Assembly (NCBI GenBank): GCA_013329495.1
Contig: DUKC01000036.1
Location: forward strand, 3,674-9,112
Length of the DNA: 5,439 bases
Origin: Thermoplasmata archaeon
GTDB lineage: Archaea; Thermoplasmatota; E2; UBA9212
Direction of reading: 5' to 3'
Part shown: piece by piece, positions 1 through 5,439 of the stretch
How the letters are laid out: each line of letters starts with the position of its first letter
How positions within the stretch are numbered: the stretch's first letter is position 1
The notes under the pieces: model-generated
What the model was told of the DNA's origin: nothing
Databases searched by the model: none
Seen by the model: the letters and a program-made list of their open reading frames with translations, nothing else
Translations under genes and position numbers: made by a program

Positions 1-519
1 AAAAAAATATAGTCCTTTATCTTTTATACAATAGATAGAAAAACCTTTTGCTTCGTAAGTTATGGAACCGCATTCTAGGATCCATGTTACCTTTTCTGCT
101 TTCTCATTATCGATAGCTATTGTTTCTTCTTCAATTACTTTAAGGTTACAAGCAATCTCTTTCGCGTATTGGGAGAATTGTTCCACATATTCTTTTTTTA
201 ATTGCTCTAAGGTGAGGGTGTTTAAATTGATTCCGCGGCGAACAGCAAACATGCTATACTCTTCACCAGGAAGACTTTTAAAAACAATGCTAAAAGACAT
301 ATTATTATAAGATCTCCATTCATCGATTTCGCAATCAGCGGGATATTTTAATTTAAAACCCAATTCTTCGTCCTTATATATTTTCCATTCCAAATCCGAA
401 GTTTCTATTTTCTCGCTAGAGATTTCCTCCCTTTTTGGTTTTTCTAAACAGCCTATTGAGTTAAGTAGCAAAACCCCAGTTAGTAAAACGCTCAGTAGGC
501 AAAATACTCTTTTTGTCAT
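1..519 (-). CDS. Putative secreted lipoprotein with PsbP-like domain start, 3' end outside window
   Basis: An open frame of 173 codons runs from an ATG at 519 to the left edge without a stop, so the C-terminus is missing. Residues 1-24 form a lipoprotein signal: MTKR, then a hydrophobic stretch (about residues 5-19), then N-S-I-G-C with the lipid-bearing Cys at 24. Serine at -3 is less usual than leucine, so the lipobox is acceptable rather than ideal. A charged linker (25-44) follows, then WKIYKDEELGFKLKYPADCE from W45, which resembles the opening strand of PsbP-like or MOG1-fold lipoproteins (D-x-x-x-G-F-x-x-x-Y-P-x-D). The mature part has cysteines at 63, 124, 150 and 164, which could form disulfides outside the cell. 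A weak ribosome site, AGGGA at 528-532, sits 8 nt before the ATG. The lipoprotein call is fairly firm, the PsbP-like call moderate, and the function unknown. It has its own gap upstream and need not belong to the mcm operon. Confidence 0.8.
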   Translation of the reverse strand, partial: MTKRVFCLLSVLLTGVLLLNSIGCLEKPKREEISSEKIETSDLEWKIYKDEELGFKLKYPADCEIDEWRSYNNMSFSIVFKSLPGEEYSMFAVRRGINLNTLTLEQLKKEYVEQFSQYAKEIACNLKVIEEETIAIDNEKAEKVTWILECGSITYEAKGFSIYCIKDKGLYFF

Positions 520-547
520 TTTTACTTTCCCTTTGTTGACACTATTG

Positions 548-562
548 GATCTGTTTTAGATC
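548..562. repeat. Short inverted repeat GATCT-N5-AGATC
   Basis: GATCT (548-552) and AGATC (558-562) are exact inverted copies around a 5-nt spacer. The site lies between the TATA-like sequence and the lipoprotein start codon, where an operator or a leader hairpin could act. A pair of 5-mers this short can arise by chance. Confidence 0.25.
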
Positions 563-576
563 AAAATTTATTCTTT
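563..576 (-). promoter_or_regulatory. Possible archaeal promoter of the lipoprotein gene
   Basis: On the minus strand a purine run (AAAAAGAA) leads into AATAAATTTT, which resembles a BRE plus TATA box. Its centre near 568 would place transcription start near 542, giving a leader of about 23 nt with the weak AGGGA ribosome site. The match to the TATA consensus is loose and the region is AT-rich in any case, so this is tentative. Confidence 0.3.
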
Positions 577-589
577 TTCATGAAAGAAT
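570..589 (-). terminator. AT-rich hairpin after DUF424, possible terminator
   Basis: A perfect 7-bp inverted repeat, ATTCTTT and AAAGAAT (570-576 and 583-589), encloses a 6-nt loop. On the minus strand it starts 22 nt past the DUF424 stop and is followed by AAATTTTG, a short T-run at 563-566. It could help end the mcm-DUF424 transcript, but the stem is all weak pairs apart from one G-C, and it overlaps the proposed promoter of the next gene. Confidence 0.3.
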
Positions 590-611
590 TATCCTTACCC
601 TCATCGTTAGC

Positions 612-911
612 TCATCTAATCAACAGATATTGTGCGTGAGGAACTCCTTGAATTCTTATCACGCTCTTTTCATCGATAAAGCCGGCCTGGATAGCAGAAG
701 AAACTGTTTCATCTCCGACGAGGTTCGCTACGACCGCTTTTGCCAACTCTTCCTTGAGCTTTTCACCGTTTCCCTTAAATCCTTCTCCATAGAACTCTTT
801 GCTTGCGTACAAGATAAGTTTTCCTTCCTTGAACCGTTTTCCCAAGAGATCAGAGTCGCAGGCGGCAACCATCTTCTCCTTTCCCATCAAGTGAATCCTA
901 ATATTGATCAT
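612..911 (-). CDS. DUF424 family protein
   Basis: This 99-residue protein has the whole DUF424 pattern: a basic first strand, then MVAACDSDLLGKRFKEG (14-30), EFYGEG (39-44), a helical middle, AVVANLVGDETVSSAIQAG (59-77), and the ending VIRIQGVPHAQYLL. That ending, with G-V-P-H-A-Q, is the family's strongest signature. It is a small soluble protein of the usual length, with no signal peptide or membrane segment. Its biochemical role is not established; I only know it as an archaeal family. The first ATG is preferred over Met9 because family members begin with this strand. AGGA at 920-923, inside the last mcm codons, lies 8 nt upstream and can serve as ribosome site. The gene starts 3 nt after the mcm stop codon, so the two are almost certainly cotranscribed and perhaps translationally coupled. 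Confidence 0.92.
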   Translation of the reverse strand: MINIRIHLMGKEKMVAACDSDLLGKRFKEGKLILYASKEFYGEGFKGNGEKLKEELAKAVVANLVGDETVSSAIQAGFIDEKSVIRIQGVPHAQYLLIR

Positions 912-914
912 GCG

Positions 915-3900
915 TTACTTCCTGACAAGATCGAGTTTATCAGGTCTTGGCTCGTAGATTAATCCTTCCCTTTTGAGAGACATAAGCAATTCCTCAATTT
1001 TTTGGGCAGGAATGCCTTCCAACTCTCCTTCACCTATTATCTCACTTCTTGGTGCCATCCCATCGGGCGATTTAGCAGCCAAAGCCTTTATGATTCCCAT
1101 GAGCTTTTGCATGTTGGTCTGTTGCACTCTAGATTTTCCAGTCGCGATTATGTCGATGTCAATCTTTCCCGTTTCTCTGTCCAAGCCAACTTTCTGCAGG
1201 AAATAATCCATTATATCCATACCGCGCTTGGCATCAGAAAGCTCGACTTCTCTCGAAAGGCGTGCCTTGGCTGAGGATTCAGCCAGTCTGATAAGCGCCT
1301 CCAACTGCCTTGGAGTGCATTGGATGGACTCAGAAGATGCTTCACGCAACTCTACAAAGTGCCTCTTGATAAGTTCCTTGGCATCCTCATTGAGAACTGG
1401 AACCACATTTCTTTTTGCCCATGCTATATACTTTCTTAAAAGCAGAGGATTGATCCTTGGCTCGATTTCATCTCCTAAAGCTGATTTACCCTCAGTTTCA
1501 GAAATTTCTGTTCTCTTGCTTGCCTTCTGTTCTCCGAGCTTGTGAACTTTGAGCATATGGGTCGCCAGCTTTTCGTCTTCTTCCCTGTTTGGTTTGTCTA
1601 TCAGAGGGAAGATCAGATCGAATCTGGAAAGCAGAGTCGGAGGCATGTCTATTTGGTCAGGCAAAGGAAGAGTCTCATCAAATCTTCCATACTTTGGATT
1701 TGCCGCTCCAAGCAATGAACACCTAGATTTCAGTGTCGTGTTGATTCCTGCTTTCGCGATAGATATTTCCTGCTGTTCCATGGCTTGATGCAAAGCAGAT
1801 CTGTCTTCTGCGTTAATTTTGTCCAGCTCATCGATGCACGCGATTCCAAGATCGGCAAGCACAAGAGTTCCAGCTTCCAGGCTCCATCTGCCCTCTCCAA
1901 ATTCGTCTTTCACAGCCGCAGCGGTGTTATGAACAAGCACACCATTTGCAATAAAGTTGTGAGAATCTTCCACCGTCAAATCATAGATATAATTCGAATT
2001 GCTCTCAACTTCTTTTATTTCTTTTATTTCGTCCCAGAATATCCCAGATCTAGAAAGTTTTTGCAACAATTCTAGAGATTTTCTGCTTTCTTCCAATTCG
2101 TGATATAACAGGCCAAAATCTGTGAAATCCTTTATCTCTTTTGCGAGGTTTTTGTAACCTTTTTTGTTAAGAAAAGCACAGAATCTTTCTGCTATCAAAA
2201 ATGGTATTTTATTCTTTCTATCCGGCCTATAGAAGTATTCTCTTGCTCTGTCTACCGATATTTGCAAGTGTGCTGCGATATCTTTCGCTTTTGTTTCTTC
2301 AATCGCCCTTTTTATTCTTCTCTTCAAATCTCGGGATATAGTTATTCTCTTTCCTTCGTATCTGCCTTCTTCTATTTCTTTTGCCAATCTGTTCACTAAA
2401 TTTTGCAGATTATTCCTACGGGGTTTGTATTTTTCATGCTCAAACGCACTGCTTATACCAACTCTCGATGCATTTATCCCAAACGTTTCTCTAATTTGTT
2501 TTAATGCCTGTCCTGTTCGTGGTACAAAATCCCAGTTTGAGTGATAGGATTCGCTCAAAATAGCTTCCAATTGGGCATTTCTCTCTGGATGAGAAAAACC
2601 AATGTGCTTTTTGAATAGCTGTAAAGATTCGCTGCCATACACGCTCAATACAAAGACATCAGACTTTGACTCTATCCTTTTTCCGTCTTTTCTTATGGCA
2701 ACTTTTCTTGCCTTTTCTCTCCGTCTAAGCTTGGATATAATTCCAAACCGTGAAAGCACTATCTGCAGTTTTTTAATCAATTTCTCGTTCGTTGTATAAA
2801 GTTCCACAGAGGAACTTCCTTTTTCTCTTAAGCTGATCGAACCCTCGCAGTCGAACAGACCCCTCAAAAATGCGGAAAGATAGGAATTAGGTAATTTTGT
2901 TATTTTGTTTGACAGATCGCTTTTGTCAGATTTTGGAGAAAAGGGCACTCCCAGATTGTTAAATATTTCTCCAACCAACTTTGAATTGAATCTTCCCTCG
3001 GTTGGTCTTTTCTCATTTCCTTCCATGATTTTTGCTTCAATATCAAAAAGGCTTTTTGAGATTTCTGCAAATCTCTTCATAAGAAACGCATTAGAATTGC
3101 TGAACCTTATTGCATATCCTCCAAAATTTGTTTTACAAATGCTCCCCTCGCCGACTATCAAACCAGCGAAGTACAGCATTTCTTTTGATAACTTCGCTGG
3201 CAACTTTATTCTGTGTCCCGCCTGTTGAGAAAAGAATTTGATGCTTTTCGCTACCTCATCTCTTGGAACATTAGCTTCTTTGCATAACCTGCAGAGTTCC
3301 TTAAGATGTATGTTTTCTCTTCCCCCTTCATTCACCCAGTTATGATACAAAATTTCTTCATTTATCCCCAATTCTCTGGATGCATTTCTTATTCTTCCAT
3401 ACTTATTTTTTAGGAGAATGGCCACCTTCTTAACAAGATCGTTTACACCCTCCACCACACAATCAGAATCTATCAATTCTATTGTATAAGGAATTCTATT
3501 TTTTGGCTCTGGCAAACATCTTGGGATGGCTAAAAATAGTCCTTTTTTTAATTCATTTGCCTTAATCCATTCTATGCCCTGTTTCCCTTTAATTGGAAGT
3601 GGTGTGTTTTTGGACACGGTTATCTCTCTTTTTGTTCTCGTAGTTACTTTTGCTAGTCTCTTTGGCGATTTTAATTTCCAAACGGCTCGCAACTCACGCT
3701 CTTGTAGATCCAATTCATTTCCAATGGTAGATAGTTTTACGCCATCACTTTTTTGTTCCCAAATTCCCTCTCTCACTCTCATTGGATTGGACATTCTTTT
3801 CTCTGCAAAATTTCCTATCTCCACAATTTCTCCATTTGATAAAGAAATCAAGGTGTTTGGAGAAACGCACAATCCGGCGGCACTACTGGTCTTTCCGGAA

Positions 3901-4970
3901 GCATAAATGGATCTTGGGGTTAGATTTGCGACATAACGAAGCAATTGAGATTTTGCGGTTGATGGATCGCCAACAAGCAAAACATGGATGTCCCCCCTTA
4001 TTCTGGTCCCATCTGCCATGAGTTTTGGTATTCCACCAAACAACTGCAAAACTAAGGCTTCCTTCTCTTGGCTTAAGCCCCAAATAGTCGGAGCTATCGA
4101 TTCTCTAAGCTTGTCATAGATGTCATCGTTTTTGGCTAGTTCCTTTATTGCTTCCTCATCCTCGCGGGTTATTGAAACTTCTTCATATGCCAACCGTTGT
4201 TGCTCTATCGAAATTACATCCAAAACCTTATCAAACTCAGTAAGTTTTAAAGTACCTCTTCGTCTCTGTTGGGTTCTGACCACACCATTGATTATTGCTC
4301 TGTCTCCCGGGGCTAGCTGCCCGACCAGGTCATCTTCTATGTATATTGTCAGGCACTGGGGTTGTTCGCCACCGCGGAGAAGCTCAGGGGACTCTTGAAT
4401 TTCCACTTTTTCCTGATCAATAAACTTAGATTGCTCTATCAAAAGCTTGAAACCTGTGGTTCTTCCACAACCTCCCTGATCTTCATAGCATTGCAGGGGT
4501 TGAGTCAACAAATCTTCTTCTTGGTGAACCTTTATTGTCGTTCCGCATACCTTGCATTGAAAAAATGCATCTTCCATCTTTGGTCTGACTTCTGTCACTT
4601 TTTTGATTAATCCTTCTATTGCAACCAGTTTGCCAAGGTGTTCGCTCCTTAGATTTCGTATGGGTATTCGGTTAACCTCCGAAAGGTTTTTGACCCTGAG
4701 ATGAATTCGCGCAAGCTCCTTAGATGGCTCCTCTACATCTTCTAACAAGCTTCTTAGCGCTTCTTCCCCCGCACAAAGAGCTTCGCTCGGTTTGTTTAGC
4801 AAATGGTCTGCAAGCTCTATGTTTTCCTTTTCCAAATTTCTGTAATCAACGACCAAGCTCCTCTGAACAGGATAGGCGTAGATCATGCCTGCTACATCAG
4901 ATTTGCAATATTTTTTGAAAAATTGCTCCCACACTGCTACGAGTGACTCATGAGTAAGAGAAATCGACAA
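915..4970 (-). CDS. mcm: Replicative DNA helicase MCM precursor containing an intein
   Basis: MCM is the ATP-driven hexameric helicase that unwinds DNA at archaeal replication forks. Residues here count from TTG at 4970 (1351 aa; about 703 after splicing). In order: N-terminal domain with WEQFFKKY (14-21); zinc-binding cysteines 139, 142, 161 and 168; a basic N-terminal hairpin near 232-242 (VRTQQRRRG); Walker A GDPSTAKS (334-341); intein (368-1015); Walker B ending in D1047-E1048; sensor 1 Asn1091 in GAANP; arginine finger R1116 in LLSRFD; sensor 2 R1221 in TPRQLEALIR; C-terminal winged helix from about 1280. All ATPase residues are present. An upstream GTG at 5000 in the same frame would add 10 residues, but it has no properly spaced ribosome site. 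TTG at 4970 has AGGTGA exactly 5 nt upstream, and puts the first aromatic motif at residue 14, as in Methanothermobacter MCM. SRP RNA lies upstream, DUF424 directly downstream. Confidence 0.97.
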   Translation of the reverse strand: MSISLTHESLVAVWEQFFKKYCKSDVAGMIYAYPVQRSLVVDYRNLEKENIELADHLLNKPSEALCAGEEALRSLLEDVEEPSKELARIHLRVKNLSEVNRIPIRNLRSEHLGKLVAIEGLIKKVTEVRPKMEDAFFQCKVCGTTIKVHQEEDLLTQPLQCYEDQGGCGRTTGFKLLIEQSKFIDQEKVEIQESPELLRGGEQPQCLTIYIEDDLVGQLAPGDRAIINGVVRTQQRRRGTLKLTEFDKVLDVISIEQQRLAYEEVSITREDEEAIKELAKNDDIYDKLRESIAPTIWGLSQEKEALVLQLFGGIPKLMADGTRIRGDIHVLLVGDPSTAKSQLLRYVANLTPRSIYASGKTSSAAGLCVSPNTLISLSNGEIVEIGNFAEKRMSNPMRVREGIWEQKSDGVKLSTIGNELDLQERELRAVWKLKSPKRLAKVTTRTKREITVSKNTPLPIKGKQGIEWIKANELKKGLFLAIPRCLPEPKNRIPYTIELIDSDCVVEGVNDLVKKVAILLKNKYGRIRNASRELGINEEILYHNWVNEGGRENIHLKELCRLCKEANVPRDEVAKSIKFFSQQAGHRIKLPAKLSKEMLYFAGLIVGEGSICKTNFGGYAIRFSNSNAFLMKRFAEISKSLFDIEAKIMEGNEKRPTEGRFNSKLVGEIFNNLGVPFSPKSDKSDLSNKITKLPNSYLSAFLRGLFDCEGSISLREKGSSSVELYTTNEKLIKKLQIVLSRFGIISKLRRREKARKVAIRKDGKRIESKSDVFVLSVYGSESLQLFKKHIGFSHPERNAQLEAILSESYHSNWDFVPRTGQALKQIRETFGINASRVGISSAFEHEKYKPRRNNLQNLVNRLAKEIEEGRYEGKRITISRDLKRRIKRAIEETKAKDIAAHLQISVDRAREYFYRPDRKNKIPFLIAERFCAFLNKKGYKNLAKEIKDFTDFGLLYHELEESRKSLELLQKLSRSGIFWDEIKEIKEVESNSNYIYDLTVEDSHNFIANGVLVHNTAAAVKDEFGEGRWSLEAGTLVLADLGIACIDELDKINAEDRSALHQAMEQQEISIAKAGINTTLKSRCSLLGAANPKYGRFDETLPLPDQIDMPPTLLSRFDLIFPLIDKPNREEDEKLATHMLKVHKLGEQKASKRTEISETEGKSALGDEIEPRINPLLLRKYIAWAKRNVVPVLNEDAKELIKRHFVELREASSESIQCTPRQLEALIRLAESSAKARLSREVELSDAKRGMDIMDYFLQKVGLDRETGKIDIDIIATGKSRVQQTNMQKLMGIIKALAAKSPDGMAPRSEIIGEGELEGIPAQKIEELLMSLKREGLIYEPRPDKLDLVRK
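1926..3869 (-). mobile_element. MCM intein with LAGLIDADG homing endonuclease (648 aa)
   Basis: This protein intron splices itself out of MCM. It begins with Cys (CVSPNTLISLSNGEIVEI, block A) directly after SGKTSSAAGL, and ends with YDLTVEDSHNFIANGVLVHN (blocks F and G) before TAAAVKDEF. Removing it restores the continuous motif AAGL-TAAAV of ordinary MCMs, which fixes both boundaries. The ends are Cys1, penultimate His, last Asn and Thr at +1, as in class 1 inteins. Block B reads SKNTPLPI, with Thr where His is expected. The middle holds both endonuclease motifs. At 648 residues it is large for an intein; the extra length is basic, helical sequence resembling helix-turn-helix domains. The insertion lies between Walker A and Walker B, so the helicase needs splicing. 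Hand counts of 60-base lines give GC of 15, 21 and 20 here (2161, 2281, 3061), against 34, 30, 33 and 26 in the host parts (1261, 1801, 4321, 1681). Confidence 0.96.
2541..3203 (-). other. LAGLIDADG (DOD-type) homing endonuclease domain of the intein
   Basis: Homing endonucleases cut an intein-free copy of the host gene so that repair copies the intein in. Two LAGLIDADG helices are visible: LYFAGLIVGEGSI (3138-3176) and LSAFLRGLFDCEGSI (2835-2879). The catalytic acidic positions are glutamates, E608 and E709 in precursor numbering from TTG 4970, and both are intact. A block D-like K-L-P sits just before the second helix. The two motifs are 101 residues apart, normal for a single-chain enzyme with two repeats. 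No frameshift or stop interrupts the domain, so it may still be active, though activity cannot be judged from motifs alone. Confidence 0.9.
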
Positions 4971-4975
4971 TTTTC

Positions 4976-4981
4976 TCACCT
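4976..4981 (-). promoter_or_regulatory. Ribosome binding site of mcm, decides the TTG start
   Basis: AGGTGA on the minus strand matches six bases of the archaeal Shine-Dalgarno GGAGGTGATCC. It is followed by GAAAA (5 nt) and TTG at 4970. The upstream in-frame GTG at 5000 has only an abutting AGGT, too close to work, and the GTG at 4979 lies within the Shine-Dalgarno itself. Confidence 0.65.
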
Positions 4982-5009
4982 TTGGCGGGCTTGAACACAC
5001 CTAAAGTGG

Positions 5010-5029
5010 ACGCTCCCATGAGAAAGCGT
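5010..5029 (-). repeat. Inverted repeat at the 3' edge of the SRP RNA
   Basis: ACGCT (5010-5014) and AGCGT (5025-5029) are exact inverted copies with a 10-nt loop. The upstream arm shares 2 nt with the closing helix of SRP RNA, so the two structures are in partial competition. It could mark RNA 3' processing or attenuate read-through into mcm. There is only TTTC, not a strong T-run, so a classical terminator is doubtful. Confidence 0.3.
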
Positions 5030-5345
5030 TGATCCATAAGGTTTCTCAACCTCGTTATCTCCCAAGCATCGAGAGTATGCGGTAAGACTGCTCACTTCCG
5101 TGCCTAACCCGTTGCCCACATTTGGGATAAGGCCCCTTTCCCTCCGGTAAAAGAACCCTATCGCCTTCGATCCTGTGAGGCGAGATATCCTAGTAGACTT
5201 ATGGGACGTTAACCCACAAGTTACGCCGCCCCTAGGCTTTCAACTCCAGCGTATAGACGATTTCTGGTTACAGGGAACGCCTGCCGCCCCAGTCTAGCCC
5301 AAGCCTTTCGCCAATAGAACCTATATCTCTTTGCGTTTATCAACC
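5028..5345 (-). ncRNA. ffs: Archaeal signal recognition particle RNA (7S RNA)
   Basis: This RNA is the scaffold of SRP, which carries ribosomes making membrane and secreted proteins to the translocon; in archaea it binds SRP19 and SRP54. The Alu domain shows GGGGCGGCAGGCGTTCCC, then the conserved UGUAAC (5267-5272). The S-domain helix 8 reads TTAGGCACGGAAGTGAGCAG, with a GGAA tetraloop at 5096-5099 and the invariant AGCAG of the SRP54 site. Helix 1 closes the ends: GTTGAT (5339-5344) pairs with ATCAAC (5028-5033), as in archaea but not in small bacterial SRP RNAs. Helix 5 is supported by GTTA, TCCC and AAG in 5198-5213 pairing with CTT, GGGA and TAAC in 5054-5066. The length of about 318 nt fits the archaeal class. 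Ends are inferred from helix 1 and the TATA spacing and may be off by a few bases. Confidence 0.93.
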
Positions 5346-5361
5346 TTGTGAAAAAACACAA
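5346..5361. repeat. Perfect inverted repeat between TATA box and start of SRP RNA
   Basis: TTGTG (5346-5350) and CACAA (5357-5361) enclose six A (six T on the minus strand). The repeat fills the space between the TATA box and the inferred transcription start, where a bound regulator would block polymerase. It may equally be chance in AT-rich promoter DNA. Confidence 0.3.
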
Positions 5362-5364
5362 TTT

Positions 5365-5373
5365 TTTTATAAG
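5365..5373 (-). promoter_or_regulatory. TATA box of the SRP RNA gene
   Basis: CTTATAAAA on the minus strand is a good archaeal TATA box. Its centre at about 5369 is 24-25 nt before the start of helix 1 at 5344-5345, the usual archaeal spacing. The DNA just upstream is AT-rich, GATTTTT, with no clear purine-rich BRE. This is the only convincing promoter seen upstream of mcm. Confidence 0.7.
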
Positions 5374-5438
5374 AAAAATCGAAAAAAGGAATAATTTTTG
5401 ACGGGCCTACTGATTTTTTTAACTTCGTAGCCAAGAAG
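5367..5438 (-). CDS. Possible C-terminal tail of an upstream gene, partial
   Basis: One minus-strand frame is open from the right edge (first whole codon at 5438) to TAA at 5367-5369: 23 codons, starting LLGYEVKKISRPV and ending in a Phe-rich stretch. The first part looks protein-like, the last ten residues look like translated AT-rich spacer. If real, its stop codon overlaps the TATA box of the SRP RNA gene. It is too short to identify and may be chance. Confidence 0.2.
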   Translation of the reverse strand, partial: LLGYEVKKISRPVKNYSFFRFFL

Positions 5439-5439
5439 T

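Noticed and set aside
62..310. Plus-strand open frame of 82 codons opposite the lipoprotein gene
   Set aside because: It is antisense to a minus-strand frame with a signal peptide and recognisable domain start. It has no ribosome site and its composition is that of a shadow.
2005..2036. Repeat-like tcttttattt tract
   Set aside because: It encodes a Lys-Glu-Ile-rich stretch before intein block F and is simple coding repetition.
2541..3203. The endonuclease as a separate free-standing gene
   Set aside because: The reading frame is continuous from mcm through the intein and back into mcm, with splice blocks at both ends, so it is an intein domain.
630..4918. Many plus-strand open frames (64-126 codons) opposite DUF424 and mcm, and a minus-strand one at 3883-4083
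   Set aside because: They overlap strongly conserved coding sequence in other frames and show no known motif, so they are chance frames.
5028..5345. RNase P RNA or a tRNA cluster
   Set aside because: The GGAA tetraloop with AGCAG, UGUAAC, and end-to-end closing helix fit SRP RNA; no tRNA cloverleaf (TTCGA arm with acceptor pairing) was found.
1..5439. CRISPR array, insertion sequence or attachment site
   Set aside because: No regularly spaced direct repeats, transposase motif or terminal inverted repeats were seen. The only mobile element is the intein.
5421..5439. Inverted repeat ACTTC / GAAGT at the right edge
   Set aside because: Five bases with an 8-nt spacer, cut by the window edge and inside a possible coding tail, is not above chance.

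Overview
The window comes from an archaeon. Three independent signs agree: an MCM-type replicative helicase that exists as a single gene, a DUF424 protein (a family known from archaea), and a 7S signal recognition particle RNA of the archaeal type with an Alu domain and a TATA-box promoter. The lineage cannot be fixed from this much sequence. Every supported gene lies on the minus strand, so transcription runs from high to low coordinates.

Layout in transcription order: (1) 5367-5438, a possible 3' tail of an upstream gene (weak). (2) 5365-5373, the TATA box of the SRP RNA gene, then the roughly 318-nt SRP RNA at 5028-5345. (3) 915-4970, the mcm helicase gene, interrupted at 1926-3869 by an in-frame 648-residue intein carrying a LAGLIDADG homing endonuclease and several helix-turn-helix-like stretches. 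(4) 612-911, a DUF424 protein starting 3 nt after the mcm stop. (5) 520-611, a short gap with two small inverted repeats and a possible promoter. (6) 1-519, a lipoprotein gene with a PsbP-like domain start, running off the left edge.

The mcm and DUF424 genes look like one operon. No clear TATA box is visible between the SRP RNA and mcm, so mcm may be read from the SRP RNA promoter or from a promoter inside the RNA gene. The MCM protein is inactive as a contiguous ATPase until the intein leaves, because the insert lies between Walker A and Walker B. The spliced helicase would be about 703 residues, normal for archaeal MCM.

The most notable feature is the intein. It has Cys1, a His-Asn end and a Thr +1 residue, but no histidine at all in its first 175 residues, so the usual block B histidine is absent. 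I see no wholly new system here: the genes are housekeeping genes plus one unusually large, apparently intact selfish element.
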